NCBI RefSeq assembly: GCF_003841505.1
Contig: NZ_REGA01000020.1
Location: forward strand, 1 to 64,000
Direction: 5' to 3'
DNA from: Natrarchaeobius chitinivorans
Lineage (GTDB): Archaea > Halobacteriota > Halobacteria > Halobacteriales > Natrialbaceae
Length of the DNA stretch: 64,000 bases
The position numbers and the translations under genes were made by a program. Under the pieces are notes generated by a model, which saw only the letters and a program-made list of their open reading frames with translations, did not search any database and was not told the origin of the DNA. Shown in pieces: positions 33,590-42,590 of this stretch; position 1 is the first letter of the stretch, and the number at the start of each line of letters is the position of its first letter.

Positions 33590-34198
33590 ATGACCGACAT
33601 CGACCGACTCGAGCAGCGCCTGGCGGCGGTCGAACGGGTCGTCGTCGACGGCGACATCGAACTCGACGAACTGGCTGCAGTGACCGCGCTTGCCGAAACG
33701 GTCTCGGAACTCGAGGAACGCGTCGATGCCCACGAACGACGCCTCGCCGACCTCGAGGGAACCGTCCAGTCGATCGAGGGCTACGTCGGCAACGTGGAGT
33801 CGATCACCGACGACGTCGAACGCCAGTCGGCCGCAGCCGTCGCGACGGTCGACCGACTCGAGCGGCGCATCGACGCGCTCGAGGGCGAACTCGACGATAT
33901 CGCGGTCGACACTCTCGAGGCCGACGGGGAACGCGACGACGAGAGCGAGACTGACGCCGCGGACGGGTCGACCGACGCAGACGGTGGGACCTTCCGGTTC
34001 GACGGGTCCGTCAGCGAGACGACTCGACCAGAACCGGAACAGTCGGTCGCGGAGGTACTCGACGAGGATTCGAAACCGTTCGTCGACGACATCGACCGAC
34101 CGACGTCGTCTGCGAACCAGTCGATCGTCGACGAGGCGGTCGAGTCGGGAGACGACGACGGCGGATTGTTCGGCTCCATTCGATCACGACTCGGGTGA
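33590..34198 (+). CDS. DUF7310-like coiled-coil protein
   Basis: 202 residues. Heptad-rich N-terminal half (LEQRLAAVERVVVDGDIELDE; ETVSELEERVDAHERRLADLEG; DRLERRIDALEGELDD), then an acidic linker and a short C-terminal stretch GGLFGSIRSRLG. It has no signal peptide. It is known in haloarchaea as a conserved coiled-coil family, with unknown role, possibly in cell envelope or secretion machinery. It has its own promoter. Confidence 0.7.
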   Translation: MTDIDRLEQRLAAVERVVVDGDIELDELAAVTALAETVSELEERVDAHERRLADLEGTVQSIEGYVGNVESITDDVERQSAAAVATVDRLERRIDALEGELDDIAVDTLEADGERDDESETDAADGSTDADGGTFRFDGSVSETTRPEPEQSVAEVLDEDSKPFVDDIDRPTSSANQSIVDEAVESGDDDGGLFGSIRSRLG

Positions 34199-34462
34199 TT
34201 CGCGACGTATTCACAGCCCTGCTGACGGCCGTGATACTGAGGATGCTGGAGTGGCCCCCAAGGAAGTGTCGTCTGACACCACCGACCAACCGTCGTCCGA
34301 CACCACCGACCGAGCGTTACGGACGTCGATTTCTGACATCGGCGCAGCGCAGCCTCACTCGAGGACGACGAATAGTGGTAAGTAGTCACCGTAATTTGTC
34401 AGATAGTGGTAGTTTCGATCATAACGTCAGAACTATGTGGGAGCGTATACCGTCGCTACGGA

Positions 34463-35065
34463 ATGAAAGCGGATGCCACCGAAGAGATAGTAGAAGACGA
34501 GCTCCGAATGACCGAGAAATCGGTCGCGAATCTCGACAGTATCTGTGATACCACTCTCGTCGGTATCACGTTCCTGTTTGCGGGAATCGCGACCTGGGGA
34601 GCGTTCGGATTCGGAGAGGTCTCTTCCGGAAGTATCAGTACTACCCAGGCCTGGCCGTTTCTCGGCTTCATCGTGCTTTCGGGAGTTGCGACGACTGTCG
34701 CAGTGAGCTACATCATCCGTGGGCTCTTTCCACGGCAGTTCTACACCGAAGAAGTCGGCGAAACGATACTTCACTCGACGTGGCTACCGGGTATCGGCAG
34801 TGGGACCTCGCAGTCGGCGATACTGGACCGTGCTCGGTCGACGACGGCCGAGGCGTACGTAAGCGAGTTCATCGAGAGCTACGACCCGGAAGACGAGATT
34901 GAAACCCACGAGAAGTTCTCGAAGGTCAAACTCCGCAACCTCAAGGCGATCGCCGGGATAAAAGCGAAACTGACCGGGAAGGGGCTCCTGTGGTTTCAGC
35001 TGGGGGTGCTGTTCTTCCTCGCCTCCTTGCTGTACGGTGGCGTTCTCGTCGTGCTGAGTGGCTGA
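34463..35065 (+). CDS. small membrane protein of unknown function
   Basis: 200 residues from ATG 34463 (MKADATEEIVED); the longer reading from 34406 adds residues with no membrane character. Three hydrophobic segments: TTLVGITFLFAGIATWGAF, WPFLGFIVLSGVATTVAVSY and LLWFQLGVLFFLASLLYGG. A soluble loop between the second and third contains many charged residues. Its stop faces the phosphoesterase stop, with 34 bases between. No family name can be given, but its place beside a cyclase operon raises the chance of a membrane effector. Confidence 0.55.
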   Translation: MKADATEEIVEDELRMTEKSVANLDSICDTTLVGITFLFAGIATWGAFGFGEVSSGSISTTQAWPFLGFIVLSGVATTVAVSYIIRGLFPRQFYTEEVGETILHSTWLPGIGSGTSQSAILDRARSTTAEAYVSEFIESYDPEDEIETHEKFSKVKLRNLKAIAGIKAKLTGKGLLWFQLGVLFFLASLLYGGVLVVLSG

Positions 35066-35099
35066 AACGCGTCGAAACGGAATCGCGACGCGAGAGCGA

Positions 35100-35870
35100 T
35101 TACTGGGGCAGGCGATAGATGCGTTCGAAGCCAGTGCTCTCGACGAGCCGAACGCGAGATCCGTCCTCGAGGTCGACGACGCCGAACGCCCCGTGGGGTT
35201 TCTCGGAGAGTTCTTTGTTGAACGAGTCGACGGTAAAGTGATCCGTCCCACCGTCTCTGGTGTGATCGGACCAGTGGAGGTGCCCGTTTACGACGAACGC
35301 GGGTTCGATGGCTTTCAGGATCTCGTTTATCGCCACCCTGTCGGTACAAAACGCCTGTTCGGGACGGTCGTGGAACCAGCGGTTCTCGTCGAGTCGCCGG
35401 AAGCCAAGCGGGTGATGGACGAACACGATCGGGTTCGACAGCGCATCCGCTTGCGACTCGAGTGCGTCGCGTTGCTCGCTGCCAATCTCGCCGCCGAATC
35501 CGGTACAGCCAGCTCCCGTCGAGTCGAGAAAGACGATGCGTTCCTCGATAGACCACAGTTCGTGTCCGAAGGCGTCTTCGAGCGTCGACCGGTCGAGGAC
35601 GGCGACGTCGTGATTTCCCGGGACGTACCTGACAGGTGTTTCGCCGCCTTCCAGCGTGTCGATCACCGCCTCTAATAGCTCGAGCGTCGTTTCTTCGGAC
35701 TGCCCGCCGTGGACGAGATCACCGAGTGCGACGATCAGATCGGGCTGTACCTCGCGTTCGATCTCCGTGCGAAGCACGGATAGGGCTTCGGCGAGTTCGC
35801 CGATAGAGTCCGGTTTGGCGTGAATATCCGTGACGACTGCGATTCGTGACGGACGGTCGGTCCCTGTCAT
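35100..35870 (-). CDS. calcineurin-like metallophosphoesterase
   Basis: 256 residues. Motifs in the usual order: TDIHAKPD, VALGDLVHGG, PGNHDVAVL, VHHPLGF and NGHLHWSDH, together the dimetal site of the calcineurin-like family. It overlaps the GNAT gene by four bases (ATGA). The family includes cyclic nucleotide phosphodiesterases, which makes a role in degrading a product of the neighbouring cyclase domain attractive. Substrate is not shown by sequence. Confidence 0.9.
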   Translation of the reverse strand: MTGTDRPSRIAVVTDIHAKPDSIGELAEALSVLRTEIEREVQPDLIVALGDLVHGGQSEETTLELLEAVIDTLEGGETPVRYVPGNHDVAVLDRSTLEDAFGHELWSIEERIVFLDSTGAGCTGFGGEIGSEQRDALESQADALSNPIVFVHHPLGFRRLDENRWFHDRPEQAFCTDRVAINEILKAIEPAFVVNGHLHWSDHTRDGGTDHFTVDSFNKELSEKPHGAFGVVDLEDGSRVRLVESTGFERIYRLPQ

Positions 35871-36427
35871 TCGAACTCGGAGCGGGACACAGCGTAGTAC
35901 ACCGTATCGACTCCGTCACCCCTGTCGTCGGGAATCGTCTCGACTTCCTGGAATCCCAGTTCCGCGAGCAGCGATAGATGGCTCTCGTTACTGCTCCACG
36001 TTCGCGTCGAGACGTACGGCGAGGTAATCTCTTCTGGGAGATCAGACAGAATCGTCCCGTACATCCGTCGGGCGAGGCCCTCACGGCGGAACTCCGGGTC
36101 GACTGCGATCGTCGAAACGTAGTTCGAAGGCTGGAAAGAGCCGAGTTCGGGCGTCTCGTAGCCATCCCGGAACGACATGAATCCGGCAAGCTCACCGTCG
36201 TCGTGACACAGGATGAGATGCTGCTCGAGACACGCCTCGTGATACGTTTCGATGGCCTCCGAAACCTCCGCATTCGTCTCGCGCTCGGCGTCTGAAAGTC
36301 CCGAACGCTGGGTCGTCCCCTCGCGGGCCGACAGGGGAGGAACGAACTCGTCGTCGACGACGACGAGCAGTCGTTTGATCGCCTCACTGTACCGGTCCGG
36401 GTCGGAAACGTATTCGACGGTAGTCAT
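35867..36427 (-). CDS. GNAT-family N-acetyltransferase
   Basis: 186 residues. VSTIAVDPEFRREGLARRMYG contains the motif A R/Q-x-x-G-x-A/G (RREGLA) for acetyl-CoA binding, and LAELGFQEVETI is motif B. It overlaps genes on both sides by four bases, in an operon with a cyclase-methyltransferase fusion and a phosphoesterase. The acceptor is unknown; modification of a protein or metabolite within this pathway is possible. Confidence 0.85.
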   Translation of the reverse strand: MTTVEYVSDPDRYSEAIKRLLVVVDDEFVPPLSAREGTTQRSGLSDAERETNAEVSEAIETYHEACLEQHLILCHDDGELAGFMSFRDGYETPELGSFQPSNYVSTIAVDPEFRREGLARRMYGTILSDLPEEITSPYVSTRTWSSNESHLSLLAELGFQEVETIPDDRGDGVDTVYYAVSRSEFE

Positions 36428-37950
36428 CGTTCGGAACGTGTCGCGAACGCGTAAATTCGCGTCGTGTCGATGTCGTCGTACTCTCGTGCGAACTCCCTGT
36501 ACTGCTCGGTGAAGGCGTACTTCTCGGCTTCGTTGGAGAGACGTTGCTTGTACGAAAGCAGCGTCGCCTCGGCGAAGTCGTCGACGAGCGTGTCCGGCTG
36601 TTCGGATTCCATCACGTCGATTTTGAGCACGTCGAAGTCGTTTCGCTCGAGCACCTCGGCCATTTCGTCTTTTTCGTAATAGACGAGCGGAAACTGGAAG
36701 TCTCGGAAGTACTCTTCGAACCCGAGTTTCTCGTAGGCCCGTCGAGCGGCTTCGTGAAGTTCTTTGTAACAGCCCTTGGCACCCTGGTGTACCGCGAGAA
36801 TGCCACCTGGATTCATCGCCGACCGGATGTTCTGATAGGCGTCGTCCTGTCGCTGTACCCAGTGCATCGTCGAGTTACTCATCACGATGTCGAACGACCG
36901 CTCGGCGTCCCAGTCCGAAATATCGGCAACCTCGTAATCGACTTTCGGATGGGTGTGATCCTGGCGCGCTTTGCGGATCTGGTCCGCTGACTCGTCGATG
37001 CCCACGATTCGCGCTTCCGGGAACAGGTCGGGTAGCGTCTTCGTGAGCGCACCCGAACCACACCCGATGTCAAGGACCTGTGCCGGCACCAGGTCTCGAC
37101 GGTCGACGTACTGCTCCAGCCGCCAGAACAGGAAGTCCGCCTGTGTCCGCTGTGTCGTCGAATTCTCGTCGTACCGGTCTGCGTTCTGAAACAGGCTGTC
37201 GGCGCTATCGAGCTGATCGAAACACTCGCTTGCGAAGTGATGGAGCAGGACTCGATCCGCCTTGCGGTCGATCTGGGAGTACGACGAGACGAAAAATTCC
37301 AGCGCGCGCGAATACTCGCCTTCCTTGTACCGTTTCGCAGCGGCGTTGAACTGGTCGATGTACTCTTCGTCGTAGTCGTCGAGCGAACAGATTTCGAAAA
37401 CGTCGATGCGCTCGTAGATACCTTCGATACGTTGGTCGGGAATGAGTCGGAACCGATACCCCTCCGGCAGCTGCTCGATGTTCTCCCGGGTTCCCTCGTC
37501 AGTGAGAACGGACACATCGAACTTCTTACAGAGGCTCTGTAATCGAGACGAGATGTTGACGTTTCTGCTGATGATCGTCTCGTCGATGTCGGCGATCGTC
37601 GCCCGGTGGAGTTCGCCCGTCGACAGTCCGATACCGATTTCGAGATTGAGTTTCGTCCGTCGCTCGAGTTCCGGTAGCCGCCGGTACAGCATCTCGCTGG
37701 CCGCGCGGACGGCGTTGGCTTCACAGTCCTGCCGGCGATCGTCTCGAAACACCGCCAGCATGCCGTCGCCGACCAGTTTGTCGACCGCCCCGCCGTACGA
37801 ATCGACGGTCCGCTGAAAGTCGACGAACAGTTCGTCCAGTACCGATTCGATCCGGCTCGGCCCATAGAATTCGAGGAGATTCGTGAAGTTCCGTAAATCG
37901 ACGAAGAGAACGCATCCCCAGTCTGTACGAGTCGTAGCTGTCTCGCTCAT
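36424..37950 (-). CDS. class III nucleotidyl cyclase fused to SAM methyltransferase
   Basis: 508 residues. Residues 10-145 form a class III cyclase domain: metal-binding Asp18 in VLFVDLRNF and Asp62 in DKLVGDGML, base-specifying Lys58 and Thr125, and Asn132/Arg136 in NVNISSRL. Residues 190-250 are helical, perhaps TPR-like (AAAKRYKEGEYSRALEFF). The C-terminal part is a class I methyltransferase (VLDIGCGSGAL at 292-302, VMSNSTMHWV, NPGGILAVHQG). This fusion would make a cyclic nucleotide and methylate an unknown acceptor. First gene of the three-gene operon. Confidence 0.85.
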   Translation of the reverse strand: MSETATTRTDWGCVLFVDLRNFTNLLEFYGPSRIESVLDELFVDFQRTVDSYGGAVDKLVGDGMLAVFRDDRRQDCEANAVRAASEMLYRRLPELERRTKLNLEIGIGLSTGELHRATIADIDETIISRNVNISSRLQSLCKKFDVSVLTDEGTRENIEQLPEGYRFRLIPDQRIEGIYERIDVFEICSLDDYDEEYIDQFNAAAKRYKEGEYSRALEFFVSSYSQIDRKADRVLLHHFASECFDQLDSADSLFQNADRYDENSTTQRTQADFLFWRLEQYVDRRDLVPAQVLDIGCGSGALTKTLPDLFPEARIVGIDESADQIRKARQDHTHPKVDYEVADISDWDAERSFDIVMSNSTMHWVQRQDDAYQNIRSAMNPGGILAVHQGAKGCYKELHEAARRAYEKLGFEEYFRDFQFPLVYYEKDEMAEVLERNDFDVLKIDVMESEQPDTLVDDFAEATLLSYKQRLSNEAEKYAFTEQYREFAREYDDIDTTRIYAFATRSER

Positions 37951-38032
37951 TCAACGCTAGCAGTTCTTTCGAAGGGGGATAAATAAACCTAGGTCGCTCC
38001 GTCAGGACATCATCTCACGTCGTTCGCGTTGC

Positions 38033-38116
38033 TCATACTACCGGCTGTAACTGTACCAGGCCTCTCACCACACCGCAGCGGTGACAATCTCAAATGGTTC
38101 ACATTCGGTCGTATCA
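38033..38116. mobile_element. 78-bp palindromic MITE-like element, copy C
   Basis: TACTACCGGCTGTAA at the left and an imperfect inverse at the right; a CTCACC / GGTGAC inner hairpin sits in the same position as in copy B. The alignment to B over all 78 bases is ungapped, with differences scattered. TCA flanks it on each side (38033-38035 and 38114-38116). It lies between the cyclase operon and the HTH/PIN pair. Confidence 0.75.
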
Positions 38117-38227
38117 CGACGTCCGACTTCGCGGCGGCCATAGGACTGCTCGAGATCACTGCTTCCGGGCTCGAGGGTGCCGACTGAGCACGGCCCCTCT
38201 CCCACGGGGACACCCTCACCAAGCATT

Positions 38228-38246
38228 ATTGCAGCTTGCGTGCAAT
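38228..38246 (+). promoter_or_regulatory. candidate operator of HTH/PIN operon
   Basis: ATTGCA-7 bp-TGCAAT at 38228-38246 begins 31 bases upstream of the ATG at 38259. A regulator with an HTH is the first gene, so autorepression at this palindrome is plausible but inferred from position. Confidence 0.45.
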
Positions 38247-38258
38247 TTGCGAGTAGAG

Positions 38259-38774
38259 ATGGCGACGAGAGAAGCGGAGTGGAAAACGCCGCTCGACACC
38301 GGCGGGGACGTGTTCGAACTCCTCGGAAACGCCCGAAAAGCGTGGATCTACACGTACCTCCGGCACAATCCGGACGCGACGATCGAGGACGTCGTCGAGA
38401 CGCTCGAGATTCCACAACGAACGGCCTACGAGTACGTTGACGACCTCGAATCCGCGGGGTTCATCGAGCAGTCGAACGAGGGGCGACCGGCGCTGTACAC
38501 TGCCGGAGAGATCGATCTTCACCTGGTACAGGGCGACGTCGAACGGGAGATCACGCCGGCGTTGATCGAAGCGGTCGCCCGCCGACTGCGAGACGACGAC
38601 GTCGATACCTACATCGACCACCACGGATTGGACGGACTCGCCGTTGCCCTCGAGTACGCTCGCGAATACGTCGACGGGACGGTTACGCATCGGATTATGG
38701 CCCGCGAGCAAGCGATCAGTTCCCTGGAAGCGGGCATCGTTTTGGATGCACTCCGTCCGGTCGTCGAGGGCTGA
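38259..38774 (+). CDS. helix-turn-helix antitoxin-like regulator
   Basis: 171 residues from ATG 38259 (MATREAEWKTPLDTGG). Residues 15-80 form a winged helix (VFELLGNARKAWIYTYLRHN, DVVETLEIPQRTAYEYVDDL); the remainder is a helical partner-binding region (LEYAREYVDGTVTHRIMA). The PIN gene starts 6 bases downstream, so it should act as antitoxin and autoregulator. Typical for haloarchaeal HTH-PIN modules. Confidence 0.75.
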   Translation: MATREAEWKTPLDTGGDVFELLGNARKAWIYTYLRHNPDATIEDVVETLEIPQRTAYEYVDDLESAGFIEQSNEGRPALYTAGEIDLHLVQGDVEREITPALIEAVARRLRDDDVDTYIDHHGLDGLAVALEYAREYVDGTVTHRIMAREQAISSLEAGIVLDALRPVVEG

Positions 38775-38780
38775 TCGAAG

Positions 38781-39407
38781 ATGGGCGACGATGACGAAGC
38801 CGTGTTCGTCGACTCCTCTATCCTCATCAGCTGTGGCCGGCGCGAGAGCACGCGGTTTCGGGCGTTGGGCCGGGAAGCCGATCGACGCGGTACGATCTTC
38901 CGGATACCGCCACAGGTCTATGCCGAAATGGGAGGTGAGACGTTGCTCGAGGGGTACGCGACGACCGATTCTGCTGTAGACGAGGCGCTACGTGACGGGT
39001 GGATGTCGGTCACCGAAAGCCCGTCGTATTCGGAACCGGACGTCTCATACGGTCTGCTATGAGTCTTTACCGGTCGATCGCAGAACGGTGGGCGATCGAC
39101 CGGCAATCAGTCATAGCAAACCGTATCACGGGTCATGGACCAGGCTCGGCGTTCCATCGCGACAGCCAGCGACCGATCCGAGGATGTCGTCGAAAAGACG
39201 GATACCGAAGTCGTCGACCTGGCACTCGAAACGCTCCTCGACAGCGCTGTTGACCGGGTGATCGTTGTCACGAACGACATCCCGCTCGGTGAAGCAACGG
39301 AGACGTTGATTCCACGGCACGGGTTCGACGACGAGCAGATATCGTGGCTGACCGGTGGCGAACTCGCTGACGAACTCGCGACCGACTTCGTTCCCGAATT
39401 CGATTGA
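38781..39407 (+). pseudogene. PIN-domain toxin gene split by MITE copy D
   Basis: The N-terminal half (VFVDSSILISCG with the first Asp; YAEMGGETLLEGY) runs to 39047 and ends in a stop inside the element. The C-terminal half is in the same frame (VMDQARRSIATASDR; VDRVIVVTNDIPLGEATE). Removing the element with one TCA gives one uninterrupted frame of 181 residues, ...EPDVS then RVMDQ..., which has the size of a complete PIN protein. So the toxin is broken by a recent insertion, while the antitoxin-like HTH gene remains. Confidence 0.85.
39045..39128. mobile_element. 78-bp palindromic MITE-like element, copy D (in PIN gene)
   Basis: TACGGTCTGCTATGA and TCATAGCAAACCGTA are inverted (one mismatch), with an inner CCGGTCGATCGC / GCGATCGACCGG stem. 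TCA occurs on both sides (39045-39047 and 39126-39128). Its insertion interrupts the PIN frame. The inner stem resembles that of copy A and of copy E, though with a different sequence. Confidence 0.85.
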
Positions 39408-39781
39408 AGTGGTCGTGTCTCCGCCAGACCGTTCTCGCTCTTCGACCCTCGAACTGCGCTGATACCGCTGTAACCGACGACTCGAGCGCGAGCCCTAATT
39501 TTTGTCCCCGTGCGACCTGCCTCTCGCGTTGTGAGCCCTTGCGACGGTGGGAGCCGACGCTGTCGTCCCGACTACGTGGCGACGATGGGGCTGCTCGAGA
39601 TCGCCGTCGACCGGACCCTCTCTCTATTTAAATAGTACCGGCCGAACCGGTTCCCCTGGTTTACTGGCCGTCGGGAATCTGAGACGGCCCTAATGTCGTG
39701 GTCTACCGAGCTATTGCTGTAGTCAACGCTCGGTTCGACGCACGGTGCAGCAACCGATCCGACATACCGACTCACAGGATC
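39408..39781. promoter_or_regulatory. upstream region of the nos cluster
   Basis: 374 bases without a gene. CTATTTAAATAG (39624-39635) is a strong TATA-like element, which would put the start at about 39655 and leave a leader of some 125 bases. A GAACCGGTTC palindrome directly follows it (39643-39652), fitting a regulator site such as an oxygen- or nitrogen-oxide-responsive factor. The binding factor is inferred only from position. Confidence 0.5.
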
Positions 39782-41683
39782 ATGACCGATACTCACTCCA
39801 CGACCGACCGATCGACGACCGAAACGGACGCAGCCGACGACCGCGACCCGCTGTTCGCACGGATCCCGCGACGGGACTTCATGAAAGCCGGCGCGGCGGC
39901 CGGAGCGATGGGATCGCTCGCCGGCTGTACGGGGTTGTTAGACAGCGACGGTGACCAACAGGCGGCAGCCGACGTCGATGCGTCGGTACCGCCCGGCGAA
40001 CTCGACGATTACTACGCGTTCCTCTCGGGGGGCCACTCCGGGGATATCCGCGTCTACGGCGTGCCGTCGATGCGCCAGATCATGCGCATTCCCGTGTTCA
40101 ACGTCGAGAGTGCACGTGGCTACGGCTTCGACGACGAAACGCACGAAATGTTGCAGAATTCGGGTGGCTACACGTGGGGAGACACTCACCACCCCCGCGT
40201 CAGTCAGACCGACAACGAGTACGACGGCGAGTGGCTGTTCGTCAACGACAAGGCCAACGGCCGGATGGCCCGGATCGATCTGAAGTACTTCGAAACGGAC
40301 GCGATCATCGACCTGCCGAACCACCAGGGAACCCACGGTGCGTGTATGCTGATGCCCGACAGCCGGTACGTCTTCGGCGTCGGCGAACTGCGCGTCCCGA
40401 TCCCGAACGACGGCCGCGACCTCGACGACCCGAGCGAGTACGGCTCGACCCTCTCGGCGATGTCGCCGGACCCGTTCGACCACGAGTGGGACGTCCGCGT
40501 CGACTGCAACCTCGACAACGGCGACTCCGGCAAAGAGGGCGAGTGGTTCTTCACGACCAGCTACAACAGCGAGGAGGGCGTCACGGAGTCGGAGATGACC
40601 GCGGCCGATACGGACTACGTCGTCGCGTTCAACATCCCCCGCATCGAGGACGCCGTCGAGGCAGGCGAGTACGACGAGGTAAACGGCGTTCCGGTCGTCG
40701 ACGGCACCGAAGACAGCCCACTCAACGACGACGGCGAGCCACTCGTGCGGTATATCGACGTCCCGACGAACCCCCACGGCGTGAGCGTCACGCCCGACGG
40801 CCAGTACGCGATCGCCTCCGGGAAACTGGACCCGACCTGTACGATCATCGAGATCGACCAGTTGAACGAGGTCGACGATCCCAACGACGCCGTCGTCGGC
40901 CGGGTCAACGTCGGCAACGGCCCACTGCACACCGCCTACGACGGTCGTGGCCACGCCTACACGACGCTGTTCGTCGACTCCCAGGTCGTCAAGTGGGACA
41001 TCGAGGCCGCCGTCGATGCCGAGATGGGCTCGGAGGACCCCGTCATCGAGAAACACGACGTCCACTACAGCCCCGGTCACCTGATCGCCGCGGAGTCGTA
41101 CACCAGCGAGGCACAGGGCGACTGGCTGATCGTCCTCAACAAGCTCTCGAAAGACCGGTTCCTCCCCGTGGGACCCGTCTTCCCCGAGAACGACCAGCTG
41201 TTCTACATCGGCGACGACGACGCCGGGATGGAACTGGTCAAGGATACGCCCGCCTACCCCGAACCGCACGACGCCTCGATCGTCCGCGCCGACCGGCTCG
41301 ACCCGGCCTCGGTGTACGATCCGGACGACCTCGAGTTGGACTTCATCTCGCCGGCCGACGAGGACAACTTCATCGAGCGCGACGGCGATCAGGTCCACAT
41401 CGAGATGTACAACCAGCGCAACCACTTCGGCTTCGAGGACATCACCGTCCAGGAGGGCGACGAGGTGACGATTCGCTCGACCAACATCGAGCAGGAAGAG
41501 GACATCCTCCACTCGCTCGCGATCCCCGAACACGACGTCAACGTCAAACTGGCACCACAGGAGACCCGCGAGGTGACGTTCACGGCGGACGAGCCGGGCG
41601 TCTACTGGATGTACTGTGCGTACTTCTGTAGCGCGCTCCACCTCGAGATGCGCTCGCGCCTGCTGGTCGAACCGGCCGACTGA
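39782..41683 (+). CDS. nosZ: nitrous-oxide reductase, Tat-exported
   Basis: 633 residues from ATG 39782; the preceding 28 codons are non-coding. An RR motif in RRDFMKAGA and a lipobox-like SLAGC give Tat export. The multi-bladed propeller carries His-rich CuZ sites (GGHSGDIRVYG, TWGDTHHPRVS, NPHGVSVTPDG). The C-terminal cupredoxin has the CuA ligands in CAYFCSALHLEM (Cys612, Cys616, His620, Met623). It reduces N2O to N2. It starts a cluster of six overlapping genes with a 22-bp gap to the next one. Confidence 0.97.
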   Translation: MTDTHSTTDRSTTETDAADDRDPLFARIPRRDFMKAGAAAGAMGSLAGCTGLLDSDGDQQAAADVDASVPPGELDDYYAFLSGGHSGDIRVYGVPSMRQIMRIPVFNVESARGYGFDDETHEMLQNSGGYTWGDTHHPRVSQTDNEYDGEWLFVNDKANGRMARIDLKYFETDAIIDLPNHQGTHGACMLMPDSRYVFGVGELRVPIPNDGRDLDDPSEYGSTLSAMSPDPFDHEWDVRVDCNLDNGDSGKEGEWFFTTSYNSEEGVTESEMTAADTDYVVAFNIPRIEDAVEAGEYDEVNGVPVVDGTEDSPLNDDGEPLVRYIDVPTNPHGVSVTPDGQYAIASGKLDPTCTIIEIDQLNEVDDPNDAVVGRVNVGNGPLHTAYDGRGHAYTTLFVDSQVVKWDIEAAVDAEMGSEDPVIEKHDVHYSPGHLIAAESYTSEAQGDWLIVLNKLSKDRFLPVGPVFPENDQLFYIGDDDAGMELVKDTPAYPEPHDASIVRADRLDPASVYDPDDLELDFISPADEDNFIERDGDQVHIEMYNQRNHFGFEDITVQEGDEVTIRSTNIEQEEDILHSLAIPEHDVNVKLAPQETREVTFTADEPGVYWMYCAYFCSALHLEMRSRLLVEPAD

Positions 41684-41705
41684 CCACCTCACACATCCGT
41701 CACCT

Positions 41706-42590
41706 ATGTCCCGACTCACTCACCTGACCGAACTCCGTCGCGCGCTCCCGCTCGTAGCGGCCGCGCTGTTGCTCGTCGCGATCGCACTCCCCATGTGGCG
41801 GATCACGCTCGAGGCACCCCAGTATCCGGACGGGATGTTCGTCGAACTCTACGCCTACCCCAGACTCGAAGGCGACGTCAGCGAAACGCAGGGGCTCAAC
41901 CAGTACGTCGGCTTCTACTATCCGGATCCGGTGTACCTCGATCCCAACTACGACGTCCACCCGAGGGCGATCGAGGTGCCGGAGTGGTCCGTCGGCCCGC
42001 TCGCGTTCGTGGCCGTGGCTGCGGCTGGCGTCTTCGTCGCGTTCGCACCGACGGTCCGGAAGCTCAAACTCGGGCTCACGTGCCAGCTCGTCGGGACGAT
42101 CACCGTCTTCGCCGGAATGTTCGCGCTCATCCAGTACCGGCTCCACCAGGCCGGCCACGCGCTCGATCCCGACGCGCCGATGCGCGGCATCGACCCGTTC
42201 ACCCCGCCGTTGCTCGGCACCTACGAGATCGCGAACATCAGCGGCGTCGCCTGGTTCGGCCCCGGCGGCTACCTCACCGCACTCGCGCTCGTCCTCGTCG
42301 TCACCGCGTTCCTCCTGCGAAACTCGGATGCGACGGTCGACGAGATCCCTGCACTGGTGGCGGATGTCTCGGCCCTCGTCGGGGCCGGGCGTCGCTCGTC
42401 GGCGGACGACTCGAGCGACCGACCGACGGACGAAACGGTATCGGAGTCGCCACCGACGGCCGAGGCCGACGCGACGGCGATGCAGACGGAAAACGACGCG
42501 ACGGCAATGCAGACGGAAAACGACGCGACGTCATCGCAGACGGAGACCGACGCGGGAGTCGTCCCCGCGGACGGGGGTGAGTCGCGATGA
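41706..42590 (+). CDS. NosB-like membrane protein of the nos cluster
   Basis: 294 residues from ATG 41706. Four to five hydrophobic spans (LVAAALLLVAIALPMW; GPLAFVAVAAAGVFVAFA; LVGTITVFAGMFALI; TALALVLVVTAFLL). A loop after the first contains VELYAYPRLEGD and NQYVGFYYPDP. The position between nosZ and nosD resembles NosB in clade II nos clusters, so the name is by position. The tail has near-exact 27-bp repeats (DATAMQTEN twice). Overlaps nosD by four bases. Confidence 0.75.
   Translation: MSRLTHLTELRRALPLVAAALLLVAIALPMWRITLEAPQYPDGMFVELYAYPRLEGDVSETQGLNQYVGFYYPDPVYLDPNYDVHPRAIEVPEWSVGPLAFVAVAAAGVFVAFAPTVRKLKLGLTCQLVGTITVFAGMFALIQYRLHQAGHALDPDAPMRGIDPFTPPLLGTYEIANISGVAWFGPGGYLTALALVLVVTAFLLRNSDATVDEIPALVADVSALVGAGRRSSADDSSDRPTDETVSESPPTAEADATAMQTENDATAMQTENDATSSQTETDAGVVPADGGESR

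Noticed and set aside
39938-41719. 593-residue open frame on the minus strand across nosZ
   Set aside because: It is the antisense shadow of nosZ in a G+C-rich genome; it has no recognisable domain, and its residue usage (long runs of Val/Arg/Asp) mirrors the coding strand.
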